Assembly: GCA_022510565.1 (NCBI GenBank)
Contig: JAFLTE010000002.1
Coordinates: forward strand, 247,928 to 311,927
Length of the DNA: 64,000 bases
DNA from: Lachnospiraceae bacterium
Lineage (GTDB): Bacteria > Bacillota > Clostridia > Lachnospirales > Lachnospiraceae
Reading direction: 5' to 3'
Shown here: piece by piece, positions 45,305 to 54,579 of the stretch
How the letters are laid out: the number at the start of each line of letters is the position of its first letter
Position numbering within the stretch: the first letter of the stretch is position 1
Position numbers and translations under genes: made by a program
Notes under the pieces: generated by a model
Told to the model about the DNA's origin: nothing
Seen by the model: only the letters and a program-made list of their open reading frames with translations
Database searches by the model: none

Positions 45305-46531
45305 TTACTTGCGTACCAAGTGTCTCGGCAGACCGTTTACGAAAAGCGGCTGCAACTCGCCCATGATAAGCGGTCTTGCATATTTCTCGTAACCGTCGGT
45401 CAGACCCTTGCCGTCTGCCGTAATCCACTCATCGGGAACGTTTCTCTCAACGTTTGCGATTGCATGGATATCATATGCGCTTGTGCCGCACTGGTAAGGA
45501 GCGTCACCGTTTCTGTCAAGTGTAATCATCATACCGGTCTTGCCATCCTCTGCTGCCATAACCGCATCGTAACCAACCTGGAATGCCTCGTTGATGTCTG
45601 TCAGGGAAGCCAAGTGAGTAGCTGCTCTCTGTAAAGTGGAGAACTCGATTGCACGGGTCTTAAGACCTGTCTCAGCAGCAATCTTGTCTGCCAACATTAC
45701 TGCCGTACCGGACATCTGCTTGTGACCGAATGCGTCTACGGCTACCTCTTTGCCAAGCTCACATACATATCTGCCGTCCGCAACCTTAACGCCCTCGGAT
45801 ACGGCAATAACTACGGAAGACTTTCTTGCTGCCAGATCTTTGACATCCTCAACAAACTTATCAATATCAAAAACTCTCTCAGGGAGATAGATAGCGTCAC
45901 ATCCGCTGCAGTCGTCGCCTTTAGCAAGCGCTGCTGCCGCTGTCAGCCATCCTGCGTTACGTCCCATAATCTCCACGATACAGATAGTGGGCTTCTTCGC
46001 ACCGAAGGACTCGTTATCGCGGATAATCTCTTTCAGAGATGCTGCGATATACTTTGCTGCGGAGCCGTAGCCCGGACAATGGTCTGTCACCGGCAGATCA
46101 TTGTCGATGGTCTTGGGAACACCCATGAATCTCTGCGGTTTATTGTGAGCTGCCGCATAATCGGACAACATTTTAACGGTATCCATGGAGTCGTTACCGC
46201 CTGCATAGAACAGGCACTCAATATCATGCTTCTCCATAATCTCGAATACTTTCTCATATACATCTTCGTGACCTTCGATTTTAGGCATCTTGAAACGACA
46301 GGAGCCTAAGAATGCGGAGGGTGTTCTCTTTAACAATTCGATTCCGGTCTCATCATCCAAATACTCGCCCAAATCGATCATTCTATCCTCTAAAAATCCC
46401 TCGATACCGTGAACCATACCATAAATCTTCTTCACACCCAACTTCTTCGCTGCAGCGTACACACCCGCAACGGAAGAATTGATTACGGCTGTAGGGCCGC
46501 CAGACTGTCCAACAACAATATTTCCTTTCAT
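45305..46531 (-). CDS. Pyrophosphate-dependent 6-phosphofructokinase
   Basis: A 408-aa PFK-family enzyme. It begins MKGNIVVGQSGGPTAVINSS and carries YAGGNDSMDT and VPKTIDNDLPVTDHCPGYGSAAKY. The Asp in GGNDS and the Lys in PKTIDND replace the Gly residues of ATP-dependent PFK, which is the known mark of PPi-dependent enzymes (EC 2.7.1.90). Using PPi saves ATP and makes the step reversible. The track start at 46624 includes a leader containing the promoter; ATG 46531 matches the family. It has its own promoter divergent from degV. Confidence 0.92.
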   Translation of the reverse strand: MKGNIVVGQSGGPTAVINSSVAGVYAAAKKLGVKKIYGMVHGIEGFLEDRMIDLGEYLDDETGIELLKRTPSAFLGSCRFKMPKIEGHEDVYEKVFEIMEKHDIECLFYAGGNDSMDTVKMLSDYAAAHNKPQRFMGVPKTIDNDLPVTDHCPGYGSAAKYIAASLKEIIRDNESFGAKKPTICIVEIMGRNAGWLTAAAALAKGDDCSGCDAIYLPERVFDIDKFVEDVKDLAARKSSVVIAVSEGVKVADGRYVCELGKEVAVDAFGHKQMSGTAVMLADKIAAETGLKTRAIEFSTLQRAATHLASLTDINEAFQVGYDAVMAAEDGKTGMMITLDRNGDAPYQCGTSAYDIHAIANVERNVPDEWITADGKGLTDGYEKYARPLIMGELQPLFVNGLPRHLVRK

Positions 46532-46595
46532 TGTTATCTCTCCTTTATCTTTTCTTATATTGAATACTTGTCCGTAGTCCACGGACACCAACACG

Positions 46596-46624
46596 ATTAT
46601 ACCAAATAAATCCAGTGAACACAA
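46596..46624 (-). promoter_or_regulatory. PPi-PFK promoter
   Basis: TTGTGT (46619-46624), 17-bp spacer, TATAAT (46596-46601). A 7-bp dyad TGTCCGT / ACGGACA (46569-46587) lies just after the start site and could be an operator or a 5' stabilising hairpin. Confidence 0.65.
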
Positions 46625-46745
46625 GGCAAAACAATCACGGAATTTGATTTGAATTTAGTTACGGAAAGTGTTACACTTTTCTATAATATGGCTACCACAA
46701 TTACAATGTTTTATTGTGAGATTTCATGTAGAAAAGAGGGATTAT

Positions 46746-47633
46746 ATGAGCGATTACATTCTAAGCTGTTGTTCCACGGCTGACCTGACAGAAGAACACT
46801 TCCGTGAGAGAAACATCTCCTACATCTGTTTTCACTATGAGTTGGACGGTGTACAGTACATGGACGATTTGGGCAAGTCGATGCCCTTTGATAAGTTCTA
46901 TGCCGCCATGACAAACGGCGCGGACACCAAGACTTCGCAGATAAATGCAGACGAATTCATTGCATATTTTGAGCCGTTTTTAAAGGAAGGGAAAGATATC
47001 CTGCACCTCTCTCTCTCCTCCGGTATCTCCGGTGTGGTAAACTCGGCCATGATTGCTAAAAATATGCTGTCCGAGGAATATCCTGAGCGCAAGATTTATA
47101 TTCTGGATTCCCTTGCGGCATCTTCCGGCTATGGTCTGCTCATGGATAAACTGGCTGACCTGCGGGATGACGGCATGGGTATCGATGAGTTGTATCAGTG
47201 GGCGGAGGAGAATCGCCTTAAGCTGAATCATTGGTTTTTCTCCACGGACCTGACCTTTTACATCAAGGGCGGTCGTGTATCCAAGGCATCCGGCTTTATC
47301 GGCGGTATGCTAAATATCTGTCCTCTTTTAAATGTGGACTATCAGGGCAAATTGATTCCGCGGTATAAGATTCGCACGAAGCGTAAAGTCATTCAGACGG
47401 TGGTAGACAAAATGGAGGAATGTCTGGAGGAAGGCCGTGATTACAGCGGAAAATGCTATATATCACAGTCCGCCTGCTATGAAGATGCAAGAGCGGTGGC
47501 CGACCTGATTGAGGAACGTTTCCCTAATCTGGACGGCAAGGTGCTCATCAACAGTATCGGCACCACCATCGGGGCACACACAGGCCCCGGCACGGTCGCT
47601 GTATTTTTCTGGGGAAAAGAAAGGGTTGACTAA
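46746..47633 (+). CDS. DegV family protein
   Basis: A 295-aa fatty-acid-binding-fold protein. It begins MSDYILSCCSTADLTEEHF and includes TSQINADEFIAYFEPFL, DILHLSLSSGISGVVNSA, ILDSLAASSGYGLL and HTGPGTVAVFFWG. DegV/FakB proteins present fatty acids to a fatty acid kinase. No FakA is near, so the ligand and partner are not known. The track start at 46668 lacks support; ATG 46746 has AGAGGG upstream. A TATAAT at 46682-46687 with a poor -35 may be the promoter. Confidence 0.9.
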   Translation: MSDYILSCCSTADLTEEHFRERNISYICFHYELDGVQYMDDLGKSMPFDKFYAAMTNGADTKTSQINADEFIAYFEPFLKEGKDILHLSLSSGISGVVNSAMIAKNMLSEEYPERKIYILDSLAASSGYGLLMDKLADLRDDGMGIDELYQWAEENRLKLNHWFFSTDLTFYIKGGRVSKASGFIGGMLNICPLLNVDYQGKLIPRYKIRTKRKVIQTVVDKMEECLEEGRDYSGKCYISQSACYEDARAVADLIEERFPNLDGKVLINSIGTTIGAHTGPGTVAVFFWGKERVD

Positions 47634-47647
47634 ATTAGTCAACCCTT
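47621..47647. terminator. Terminator overlapping the degV stop codon
   Basis: 13-bp palindrome arms AAGGGTTGACTAA / TTAGTCAACCCTT contain the stop codon. It lies between convergent degV and the cation exchanger. Confidence 0.75.
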
Positions 47648-47685
47648 AAAATTTTCGTATTCCCTTTCGTGAACGAGCTTGCACG

Positions 47686-48627
47686 CTATATTATCAGGTA
47701 GGCAAAATACGCCGCATAGCACGCCAACATACAAACGCCTCCCAGACGTCCGAGGCGCTTGTTCTTCACAACCAACACCCACAGAAGAACTACCGTTGCG
47801 ATACACACGATACTGTCCACAAAGAAATTGGCCGCATAGGTGACAGGCGTAATCAGAGCGGAAGTACCCACCACAAACAGAATATTGAAAATGTTGCTTC
47901 CTACGATATTGCCCACCGCAATGTCCGCCTTGCCCTTGATTGCTGCCGTCGCACTTGTCACGAGCTCAGGAAGCGATGTGCCGAATGCCACGATGGTAAG
48001 TCCGATCAGTCTCTCGCTCATGCCGAAGATACGTGCCAATGCCGTAGCCGCATCTACCGCCACATCGGAGCCGAGCACAATCATCACGGCACCCACTATA
48101 ATTAACAGAATCATTTTCCAAATCGGCATCGGTTTATCTTCATCCGAAGTCTCCTCCGGAGTATTCTCGCCCTTTTTCGCTATCTGAAGCAGATATACCA
48201 TATATAGGAACATCAACGCCCATAGAATAACCCCATCAAAACGTCCCACCTCATTGTCGGTATAACCGATTCCCATAAGCAGAGCCGATACCAAAATCAC
48301 AAACGGCAGCTCATACCTGACTGTGGAGCGCTGTACCGCAATAGGCGTGATAATTGATGTGACACCCAGAATCAAAAGAACATTCATAATATTGCTTCCT
48401 ACCACATTGCCGATGGTAATCTCCGCGCTTCCTTTCAGTGCCGCAGACACGCTGACCGCCGCCTCCGGCAGGGATGTTCCGATTGCCACAATGGTAAGAC
48501 CTATGACAAGCTGCGGAATTCCGAATTTCTCCGCCACCTTGCTTGCGCCGTCCACGAACCAGTCCGCGCCCTTGACTAAAAGCACAAAGCCGATTGCCAA
48601 TAATACAAGTTGAATTACTACCTCCAT
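47686..48627 (-). CDS. Calcium/sodium antiporter (CaCA family)
   Basis: A 313-aa exchanger with about ten helices arranged as two inverted repeats. The two alpha motifs are visible: IGTSLPEAAVSVSAALKGSAEITIGNVVGSN and FGTSLPELVTSATAAIKGKADIAVGNIVGSN. These carry the ion-binding acidic and polar residues. It resembles YrbG and probably exports Ca2+ against Na+ or H+. The track start at 48711 lies in the upstream terminator; ATG 48627 has GAGGG upstream. Monocistronic. Confidence 0.92.
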   Translation of the reverse strand: MEVVIQLVLLAIGFVLLVKGADWFVDGASKVAEKFGIPQLVIGLTIVAIGTSLPEAAVSVSAALKGSAEITIGNVVGSNIMNVLLILGVTSIITPIAVQRSTVRYELPFVILVSALLMGIGYTDNEVGRFDGVILWALMFLYMVYLLQIAKKGENTPEETSDEDKPMPIWKMILLIIVGAVMIVLGSDVAVDAATALARIFGMSERLIGLTIVAFGTSLPELVTSATAAIKGKADIAVGNIVGSNIFNILFVVGTSALITPVTYAANFFVDSIVCIATVVLLWVLVVKNKRLGRLGGVCMLACYAAYFAYLII

Positions 48628-48697
48628 TTTATCCCTCATTTCCGAAGCATAATGCTTCTGTTCATTAAGATACCTGTTGTCCCATTGTAATAAAAAA

Positions 48698-48730
48698 GAG
48701 ACTTTCGGCATATTTCATGCTAAAAGTCTC
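48698..48730 (-). terminator. Terminator after the tandem MATE genes
   Basis: Stem GAGACTTT / AAAGTCTC with an inner GCAT/ATGC pairing, followed by T6 on the minus strand. Confidence 0.85.
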
Positions 48731-48896
48731 GTTCTTTCCGTGTCAGAAAGCGTGTAAACATGACTCTCGTCAGGGTATGTTGCTTACACAGGATAACTAC
48801 TCCCTCTTAACTTGTGACAAATTTAACATATGCATTTTCTGTTGTCAAGAACATATCTGTATTTTATACATTTTCTTATCATGGAAAAGTGCAAAT

Positions 48897-50234
48897 TCAT
48901 TCGCCGCTTCTCGCTCTGCGCATAATGGGATTGCGCAGTATGCTGATAATCAGCGGAATCACCATAAGTGCCCACACAATGGGCTCCGACAACACCACGC
49001 CCATGTACTGAAGGGACGGCACCAACAGATAGGCGATTGCCACTTTTCCAACCAACTCAATCAGGCTTGAGACAAGAGGCGTTTTGCTGTCCCCAAAGCC
49101 CTGCATGCTGTTTCTCAGAATACAGATAATGGCTGGCAGGAAATAGAACGATGCGTTCACCTTTAAATAAAGTACCGCATTGTCTATAATCTCCGGCTGT
49201 GCACTCGCCGTAATCAGATTAATGAGTACCGGTGACAACGTAAACACCACAAGAAGCACCAACAGATACCAGCCGAAAGAAAACCAAATCGTATCCCGTA
49301 TTCCCTGCCGAATACGCCCGTATTCCTCAGCACCCAGATTCTGCCCGCAATAGGTGGCAAGAGCCGTCCCGAGGACAAAGAATACCATCAGGAACAAAGA
49401 TGTCGCTTTCCTTGCGCCCGTATGAGCCACAATAATGTTCATTCCAAGTGCGTTGATTGCAGTCTGCAAGGCCAGAGATCCCATCAGCACAAAGGATAGC
49501 ATGAAGCCCATAGAAAAGCCTCTCGGCAAAAGTTCCCTGTACATCTCCTTCTTAGGCGCAACATCGGCTGCCTGCAGTCTGATTTGCGGATATTTCTTTC
49601 GCATATAGATAAAACATAATACCGCCGACAACGCCTGAGCCGCCACGGTCGCATAGGCCGCACCCGCCACTCCCATCTGAAGCCGCAGAATAAACAGATA
49701 ATCCAATCCGATATTTAAGAGATTGGAGATCACCAAAAACAAAAGCGGGGTAAAGGAATCGCCTATTGCACGCAGAATGGCTGCACATACATTATAAAGA
49801 GTCGTGGCAATCAAGCCCGCAATGATAATTCTGATATAGGCGGATGCCTCCGGTGCAAGTTCCGCCGAAATATTCAAAAAATCCAGAATCTGAGGAAGAA
49901 AAATCAGGCACCCCACACTGAGCAGCACAGTAAGCGCTGCACTCAATACTACCGTGCCGCCGATAGCCTTCCGCAGACTCCTATCATTCTGCGCACCAAA
50001 GTAAGTAGCTACGATAATACCAAAACCGCAAACTACACCGTTGATAAACTCAATCAGAAGATCACTCAAAGAGGTGGTCGCTCCTACTGCCGCCAGAGAA
50101 GACTCACCCAAGGTACTGCCGATAATCCGTGTATCAATCAGGCTGTAGCCCAACTGGAACAATTGCCCTATGTAAAGTGGTATTGCAAAAAGTAAAATAA
50201 CCTTTAACGGTTTCCCTTGTGTCAGATTTTTCAT
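48897..50234 (-). CDS. MATE family efflux transporter
   Basis: A 445-aa pump with about twelve helices. It begins MKNLTQGKPLKVILLFAIPLYIGQLFQLGYSLIDTRIIG and carries the second-half repeat (LFLMVFFVLGTALATYCGQNLGAEEYGRI), both typical of MATE Na+/H+-drug antiporters. It starts 11 bp after a second MATE gene on the same strand. The two are not near-identical and may export different compounds, or act as successive members of one resistance operon. Substrates unknown. Confidence 0.92.
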   Translation of the reverse strand: MKNLTQGKPLKVILLFAIPLYIGQLFQLGYSLIDTRIIGSTLGESSLAAVGATTSLSDLLIEFINGVVCGFGIIVATYFGAQNDRSLRKAIGGTVVLSAALTVLLSVGCLIFLPQILDFLNISAELAPEASAYIRIIIAGLIATTLYNVCAAILRAIGDSFTPLLFLVISNLLNIGLDYLFILRLQMGVAGAAYATVAAQALSAVLCFIYMRKKYPQIRLQAADVAPKKEMYRELLPRGFSMGFMLSFVLMGSLALQTAINALGMNIIVAHTGARKATSLFLMVFFVLGTALATYCGQNLGAEEYGRIRQGIRDTIWFSFGWYLLVLLVVFTLSPVLINLITASAQPEIIDNAVLYLKVNASFYFLPAIICILRNSMQGFGDSKTPLVSSLIELVGKVAIAYLLVPSLQYMGVVLSEPIVWALMVIPLIISILRNPIMRRARSGE

Positions 50235-50245
50235 GCATTCTTCTC

Positions 50246-51628
50246 CTATCGTATTTTCGAAAGAGCCTCTTTAGACAAAATCTTCTTAATATTCAGCATA
50301 AACAGAACAGTCGCCGTGGCTGCGGAGATTGTATCAGAAATCGGCTCCGCATAGTAGACTCCCATTACACCGATAAAATGCGGCAGGATAAGCGCCAGCG
50401 GTATGAGCAGGATAATCTTACGCATCACTGCAATAAAAAGCGAAACTTTCGCCTGCCCCAATGCCAGAAACGTGGGCTGAATCCCGTTCTGCAGCCCAAA
50501 TACAAGCATACCCGCCATAAAAACAGGCATCACCTGTCCCGTCAGAATCACCAGTTCCGCCTCATTTGTAAAGAATCCCGCATAAAACCGCGGAAAAAGC
50601 ATGACTGTCGCCGTAGTTAAAAACCTGAAGCCAAAACATACACCGATCAGCCACCCATACAATCTTTTGACCCGTCCAAAATTCCCGGCCCCGTAATTGT
50701 AGCTGACAATAGGTGCCAAGCCCTGCGTAAATCCGTTGAGCGGTGCAGAGAACAACTGCATGATACTTTGCATAATCGTCAAAGAACCGACATGCATGTC
50801 ACCACCGTATACCTGCAAGCCGTGATTGAGCACAATGCTGATAAAACTCTCCGTCGCACTCATGATAAAAGGGGAGACACCGAGTGAAAACACGCTCCCC
50901 AAGATGCTAAAGTCAATTCGCATACAGTCTCTGCGAATTTTCAGGGAAGATTTCCTCCCGAAAAGAAAAGCAAGCACCCACGCGGCACTTAATCCCTGTG
51001 AGATGACCGTAGCCGCCGCCGCACCCTTAACTCCCATATGAAGTCCGAAAATAAAAACGGGGTCTAACACAATATTGGCTATCGCCCCAATCAGCACTGA
51101 AATCATAGCTGTTTTCGAGCGGCTCTGACAGATAATAAATGCATTTAAGCCCAACGCCAATTCCACAAAGAGCGTTCCGGAAAGGTAGATGGAAAGGTAG
51201 TCCGTGGCATAACCGATTGTTGCATCACTGGCACCGAACATATATAACAGCGGTCTCTGGAAGGCATAGAAAAACACCATCAATACCGCCGTGCATATCA
51301 GCAGGAAAGCAACACTGTTCCCAAGTATCTTCTCCGCATGCTCCCTGTCACCTTTACCCAGCCAGATTGCTGCCAGAGGTGCGGCTCCGTTGCTGATAAA
51401 AGCCGAAAAAGCCGAGATAAACATGGTGATACAAAATGTAACGCCCACACCGGTCAGCGCATTGGCACCCACACCTGCCATAAGTCCGATATAGATACGG
51501 TCAATCACACTGTATAGAACGTTGATAATCTGCGCGAGAATGGCAGGAACCGTCATGCTCACCATCAGCTTGCCGATGGATTCCGTCGCCATGCGTTCTT
51601 CCCGCGTCATTGTTGTTGCAGCTGCCAT
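50246..51628 (-). CDS. MATE family efflux transporter
   Basis: A 460-aa pump with about twelve helices. It begins with a polar leader, then IGKLMVSMTVPAILAQIINVLYSVIDRIYIG. Other signatures are GVGVTFCITMFISAFSAFISNGAAPLAAIWLGKGD and NGFTQGLAPIVSYNYGAGNF. This N-terminal style belongs to the DinF/NorM-like MATE branch common in Clostridia. It heads the two-gene MATE unit. AAAGGAG is 13 nt before ATG 51628, rather far, so a later start such as the Met of MTREERM is possible. Confidence 0.92.
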   Translation of the reverse strand: MAAATTMTREERMATESIGKLMVSMTVPAILAQIINVLYSVIDRIYIGLMAGVGANALTGVGVTFCITMFISAFSAFISNGAAPLAAIWLGKGDREHAEKILGNSVAFLLICTAVLMVFFYAFQRPLLYMFGASDATIGYATDYLSIYLSGTLFVELALGLNAFIICQSRSKTAMISVLIGAIANIVLDPVFIFGLHMGVKGAAAATVISQGLSAAWVLAFLFGRKSSLKIRRDCMRIDFSILGSVFSLGVSPFIMSATESFISIVLNHGLQVYGGDMHVGSLTIMQSIMQLFSAPLNGFTQGLAPIVSYNYGAGNFGRVKRLYGWLIGVCFGFRFLTTATVMLFPRFYAGFFTNEAELVILTGQVMPVFMAGMLVFGLQNGIQPTFLALGQAKVSLFIAVMRKIILLIPLALILPHFIGVMGVYYAEPISDTISAATATVLFMLNIKKILSKEALSKIR

Positions 51629-51820
51629 ACTTTGAGACTAACTCCTTTAGCTGTGGTATATACATTTAGAGATATTCAAAAATTGTACCTTATTTCTTAT
51701 TAACACAAGAGCCCTTGCAATGCAATACTTAATTTGCTAACATAAAGGCCAGGCCCGGCAACTGCCTATGTATGCCACTGCGATTACAGCATTATTTTGT
51801 AATTTGGTAGGAGAACACAA

Positions 51821-53227
51821 ATGAGAATACCCAACAAGACACCACTTAAAATACTATCCGCATTGATTATACTGGCGACACTCAATATCCGCTTTGTATG
51901 TACGCATCTTTTTATACCGGGGAACATCGATACGGTATTTCCCACAGCCTGTAAGGTTATAGAGACAATCGGCTATATCCTGATTGCGTACCTCAACTTC
52001 TTTCCCACGTTTACAACGCGCAAAGTCTCAACCACAAGAAATAAAGTGTTGGAGGACGGTGCTTCTCTTTTACAGCTTTTTCTCTCAACTACAGTGATAG
52101 AGTGTGTTTTCTCCATTTCGTCTCTTATCGCGATTCTTGTTACACACATTTACGCAGACAGCAACCTCGGATCCAGCTATCCGCTGGTATGGGTACGCCA
52201 TCTGATCGTCGCTTTTGTGGTAGAGCTTGTTCTTTTCTGGAACGGCATCATACGGGTCTATTTGACTTCCGTACAGCTCGGTATGAAGTGGCGTATCATC
52301 GGCATTATCTGCGGTTGGATTCCCGTTGCCCAGATTTACGCCCTGTGCAGAATCATCCGTATCGCAGGCGATGAGGCTTTGTATGAGAATGAAAAGTATC
52401 TGCTGAACCTAATACGCGCCGAAAATCAGGAATGCCAAACGCGCTACCCGATTCTGCTTGTCCACGGTGTGTTTTTCCGTGATTTCCGCTTCTTTAATTA
52501 CTGGGGCAGAGTTCCCGCCGAACTAAAAAGAAACGGCGCGGATATCTATTACGGTAACCAGCAATCCGCCGCTTCCGTTGCACGCTGCGGTGAAGAACTG
52601 ACGGCACGTATCAGGGATGTCCTGAAAGAGACCGGATGTGACAAGGTGAATATTATCGCACATTCTAAAGGCGGATTGGACAGCCGCTATGCCATCTCCG
52701 TATGCGGTGCCGCCGACTGCGTGGCATCTCTTACTACCGTGAACACGCCACACCGCGGATGCATTTTTGCAGATTATCTGCTTAATAAAATCCCCGACAA
52801 GGTATGTCACAGCGTATCCTCTAAGTATAACGCGACGTTGAAACGCTTCGGCGACCACGACCCTGATTTTCTGGAAGCTGTACAGGATTTGACGGCATCT
52901 GCCTGCGAGGGCATGAATGACAAGATGCCCGACTGCCCCGGAGTGTACTACCAAAGCGTGGGAACGAAGATGAATCGCGCCTCCAGCGGAAGATTTCCTC
53001 TGAATATGGTCTATCCTATGGTGAAGCACTTTGACGGTGACAATGACGGACTCGTATCTGTGGAGAGCATGAAATGGGGAAGCCGTTTTACATATCTGAC
53101 CGTTCCGAAAGGCAGAGGCATCTCCCACGGCGATATGATTGATTTGAACCGGGAGAACATCCCCGGCTTTGACGTGAGGGAATTCTATGTAGGTCTGGTA
53201 CATAACTTGAAAGAGATGGGTTATTAG
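51821..53227 (+). CDS. Membrane-anchored lipase-like alpha/beta hydrolase
   Basis: A 468-aa two-part protein. Residues 1-190 contain five hydrophobic segments (for example LLQLFLSTTVIECVFSIS). The C-terminal part is a triacylglycerol-lipase-like hydrolase with ILLVHGVFFRDFRFFNYWG (oxyanion), the nucleophile elbow NIIAHSKGGLDSRYA, NTPHRGCIFADYLL, the Asp region GDNDGLVSVESMKWG and the His in GISHGDMIDL. The elbow is A-H-S-K-G rather than G-x-S-x-G, which occurs in some bacterial lipases. Substrate unknown; membrane lipids are plausible. GTAGGAG precedes the ATG. Confidence 0.85.
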   Translation: MRIPNKTPLKILSALIILATLNIRFVCTHLFIPGNIDTVFPTACKVIETIGYILIAYLNFFPTFTTRKVSTTRNKVLEDGASLLQLFLSTTVIECVFSISSLIAILVTHIYADSNLGSSYPLVWVRHLIVAFVVELVLFWNGIIRVYLTSVQLGMKWRIIGIICGWIPVAQIYALCRIIRIAGDEALYENEKYLLNLIRAENQECQTRYPILLVHGVFFRDFRFFNYWGRVPAELKRNGADIYYGNQQSAASVARCGEELTARIRDVLKETGCDKVNIIAHSKGGLDSRYAISVCGAADCVASLTTVNTPHRGCIFADYLLNKIPDKVCHSVSSKYNATLKRFGDHDPDFLEAVQDLTASACEGMNDKMPDCPGVYYQSVGTKMNRASSGRFPLNMVYPMVKHFDGDNDGLVSVESMKWGSRFTYLTVPKGRGISHGDMIDLNRENIPGFDVREFYVGLVHNLKEMGY

Positions 53228-53241
53228 TCCATCTCTTTCTT
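53210..53241 (+). terminator. Terminator overlapping the lipase stop codon
   Basis: 10-bp stem AAAGAGATGG / CCATCTCTTT around the stop codon, followed by CTTTTC. Confidence 0.7.
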
Positions 53242-53252
53242 TTCTCATGTAT

Positions 53253-54185
53253 TCATACATCATTGACCTTTCGTTCAAACTCTTCCCGCGTCATGTTGGC
53301 TCGTTTGGCACCTTCCGACAAATCCAGAAGTCCATCGCGTACTAATGAAATCATGCTGTTGATAATACCTTCTGTCCTGCCCTCTGCCTTGCCGATATCA
53401 ATCCCACGATTTAAAATCTTATCCGCTTCCAGTTCCAGTATTTCTCCTCCCATGATATCTTCAACTCCTTTCTTCACGTTTGACCATTTGGACGCAAGAC
53501 TATCCGCTACTTTTACTGTCATATCACGGATCATCTGTCTCTCGTATTCGGTCAGTCTTTCCTCTGTCACTTTCTGCTGTAATGCCTTCGCAAATCTCTT
53601 ATAGACTTGCAATAAATCTTCCATCCTCTCAGGACTGTCATTTATCTTTTCCAATTCTTTCTCATACGCGAAGATATGAAACGGAATCAGAAAATACAGT
53701 TCCTTCTTAAGAATCTCATCTGACGTATACTCCGGCACTTTTAAAATCGGTATCTCATAGGAGATACAACCGTTCGGCACTTTATATGTCACACGCATTG
53801 TGCGTGGGGTATCTGCCGGACACCGCAGATACAGGAGCGCGGAATAGGGAAAAGTAAAAGTCGTCTCATCCTCTTCCGTCTGCGCATTTTCCGCTGCGAT
53901 CTGGGCATCATACTCAAATATCCGTACAGTTATGGTGCCGTCCGTGCTGCTCTGGCACTCCGCATGATAACGCTTATCCCGTATGCCGATATGGGAATCC
54001 GTGATGCGCTTCTTCTGGTGTCGGTTCCCGACAAAGAACTCGTTATGGAACACATTCACTTTCTCCCGCAATCCGTACTCCTCATAAAAAACCTCATTGA
54101 TAAGCGGGATCACAAGCATCGGACATTTGACCAGAAGCGTACGGAACGCATCGTCATAGGGCGTATTTACATTTTCTTTCGTCAA
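53253..54185 (-). CDS. Rpn family nuclease/putative transposase (third copy, divergent)
   Basis: A 310-aa Rpn-type protein. It begins TTG-encoded MTKENVNTPYDDAFRTLL; the nuclease core is DSHIGIRDKRYHAECQSSTDG, the D...E-x-Q form, followed by VRIFEYDAQIA. A Gly/Glu repeat (NRGIDIGKAEGRTEG) precedes the C-terminal helix. It is unlike the other two Rpn proteins in this window and belongs to the subfamily with an IPFHIFAYEKELEKI segment. AAAGGAG lies 10 nt before the TTG. A promoter lies about 100 bp upstream. No flanking repeats were seen. Confidence 0.85.
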   Translation of the reverse strand: MTKENVNTPYDDAFRTLLVKCPMLVIPLINEVFYEEYGLREKVNVFHNEFFVGNRHQKKRITDSHIGIRDKRYHAECQSSTDGTITVRIFEYDAQIAAENAQTEEDETTFTFPYSALLYLRCPADTPRTMRVTYKVPNGCISYEIPILKVPEYTSDEILKKELYFLIPFHIFAYEKELEKINDSPERMEDLLQVYKRFAKALQQKVTEERLTEYERQMIRDMTVKVADSLASKWSNVKKGVEDIMGGEILELEADKILNRGIDIGKAEGRTEGIINSMISLVRDGLLDLSEGAKRANMTREEFERKVNDV

Positions 54186-54281
54186 TTACTGTTTTCTCCT
54201 TTCTCCGTTGAATAGCTGCAACTCAAAATGATTACAGATTTTAATTCTGTTATAGAGAAAAGAGTCGTTTCTTTAGACTTT

Positions 54282-54310
54282 ATTATACGAAATAACAACT
54301 TATTATGCAA
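54282..54310 (-). promoter_or_regulatory. Promoter of the third Rpn gene
   Basis: TTGCAT (54305-54310), 17-bp spacer, TATAAT (54282-54287) on the minus strand. Confidence 0.65.
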
Positions 54311-54546
54311 GTCATAAAATAGTCTTTACCTATACACTCTATGGGTGTACAAATGTGCTTTATCCAACGAAGTTTCTTGTCTCTGTAACTTGTTTTTACC
54401 AGAATCTCTACCGGGAATCTGACAGAACTTGTCATGAATGTGCTTTCCGCACATGATGAAATATATCTGATAGTCTGTATCGTATCAGACGAAATTTAGA
54501 TTGTCAAGGGTATTTTCGCTTTTGGAAAAGAATCAACATTACATAT

Positions 54547-54568
54547 GTGGCGGGAACACACCCGCCAC
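54547..54568 (-). terminator. Hairpin after the GH2 gene
   Basis: Perfect 8-bp GC-rich stem GTGGCGGG / CCCGCCAC with a 6-nt loop, 12 bp past the stop; the T-run is weak. Confidence 0.6.
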
Positions 54569-54579
54569 AGTTTTCTACC

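Larger units (their letters stand above)
54186..54579. other. Intergenic region before the third Rpn gene
   Basis: About 390 bp without a credible gene. It holds the Rpn promoter (54282-54310), a second possible minus-strand promoter TTGACA-17-TACGAT near 54483-54511, and the GH2 terminator hairpin at 54547-54568. The rest shows nothing I can name. Confidence 0.6.

Noticed and set aside
52523-53278. 251-aa minus-strand ORF
   Set aside because: Antisense to the lipase catalytic domain, whose HSKGG and His motifs are convincing.
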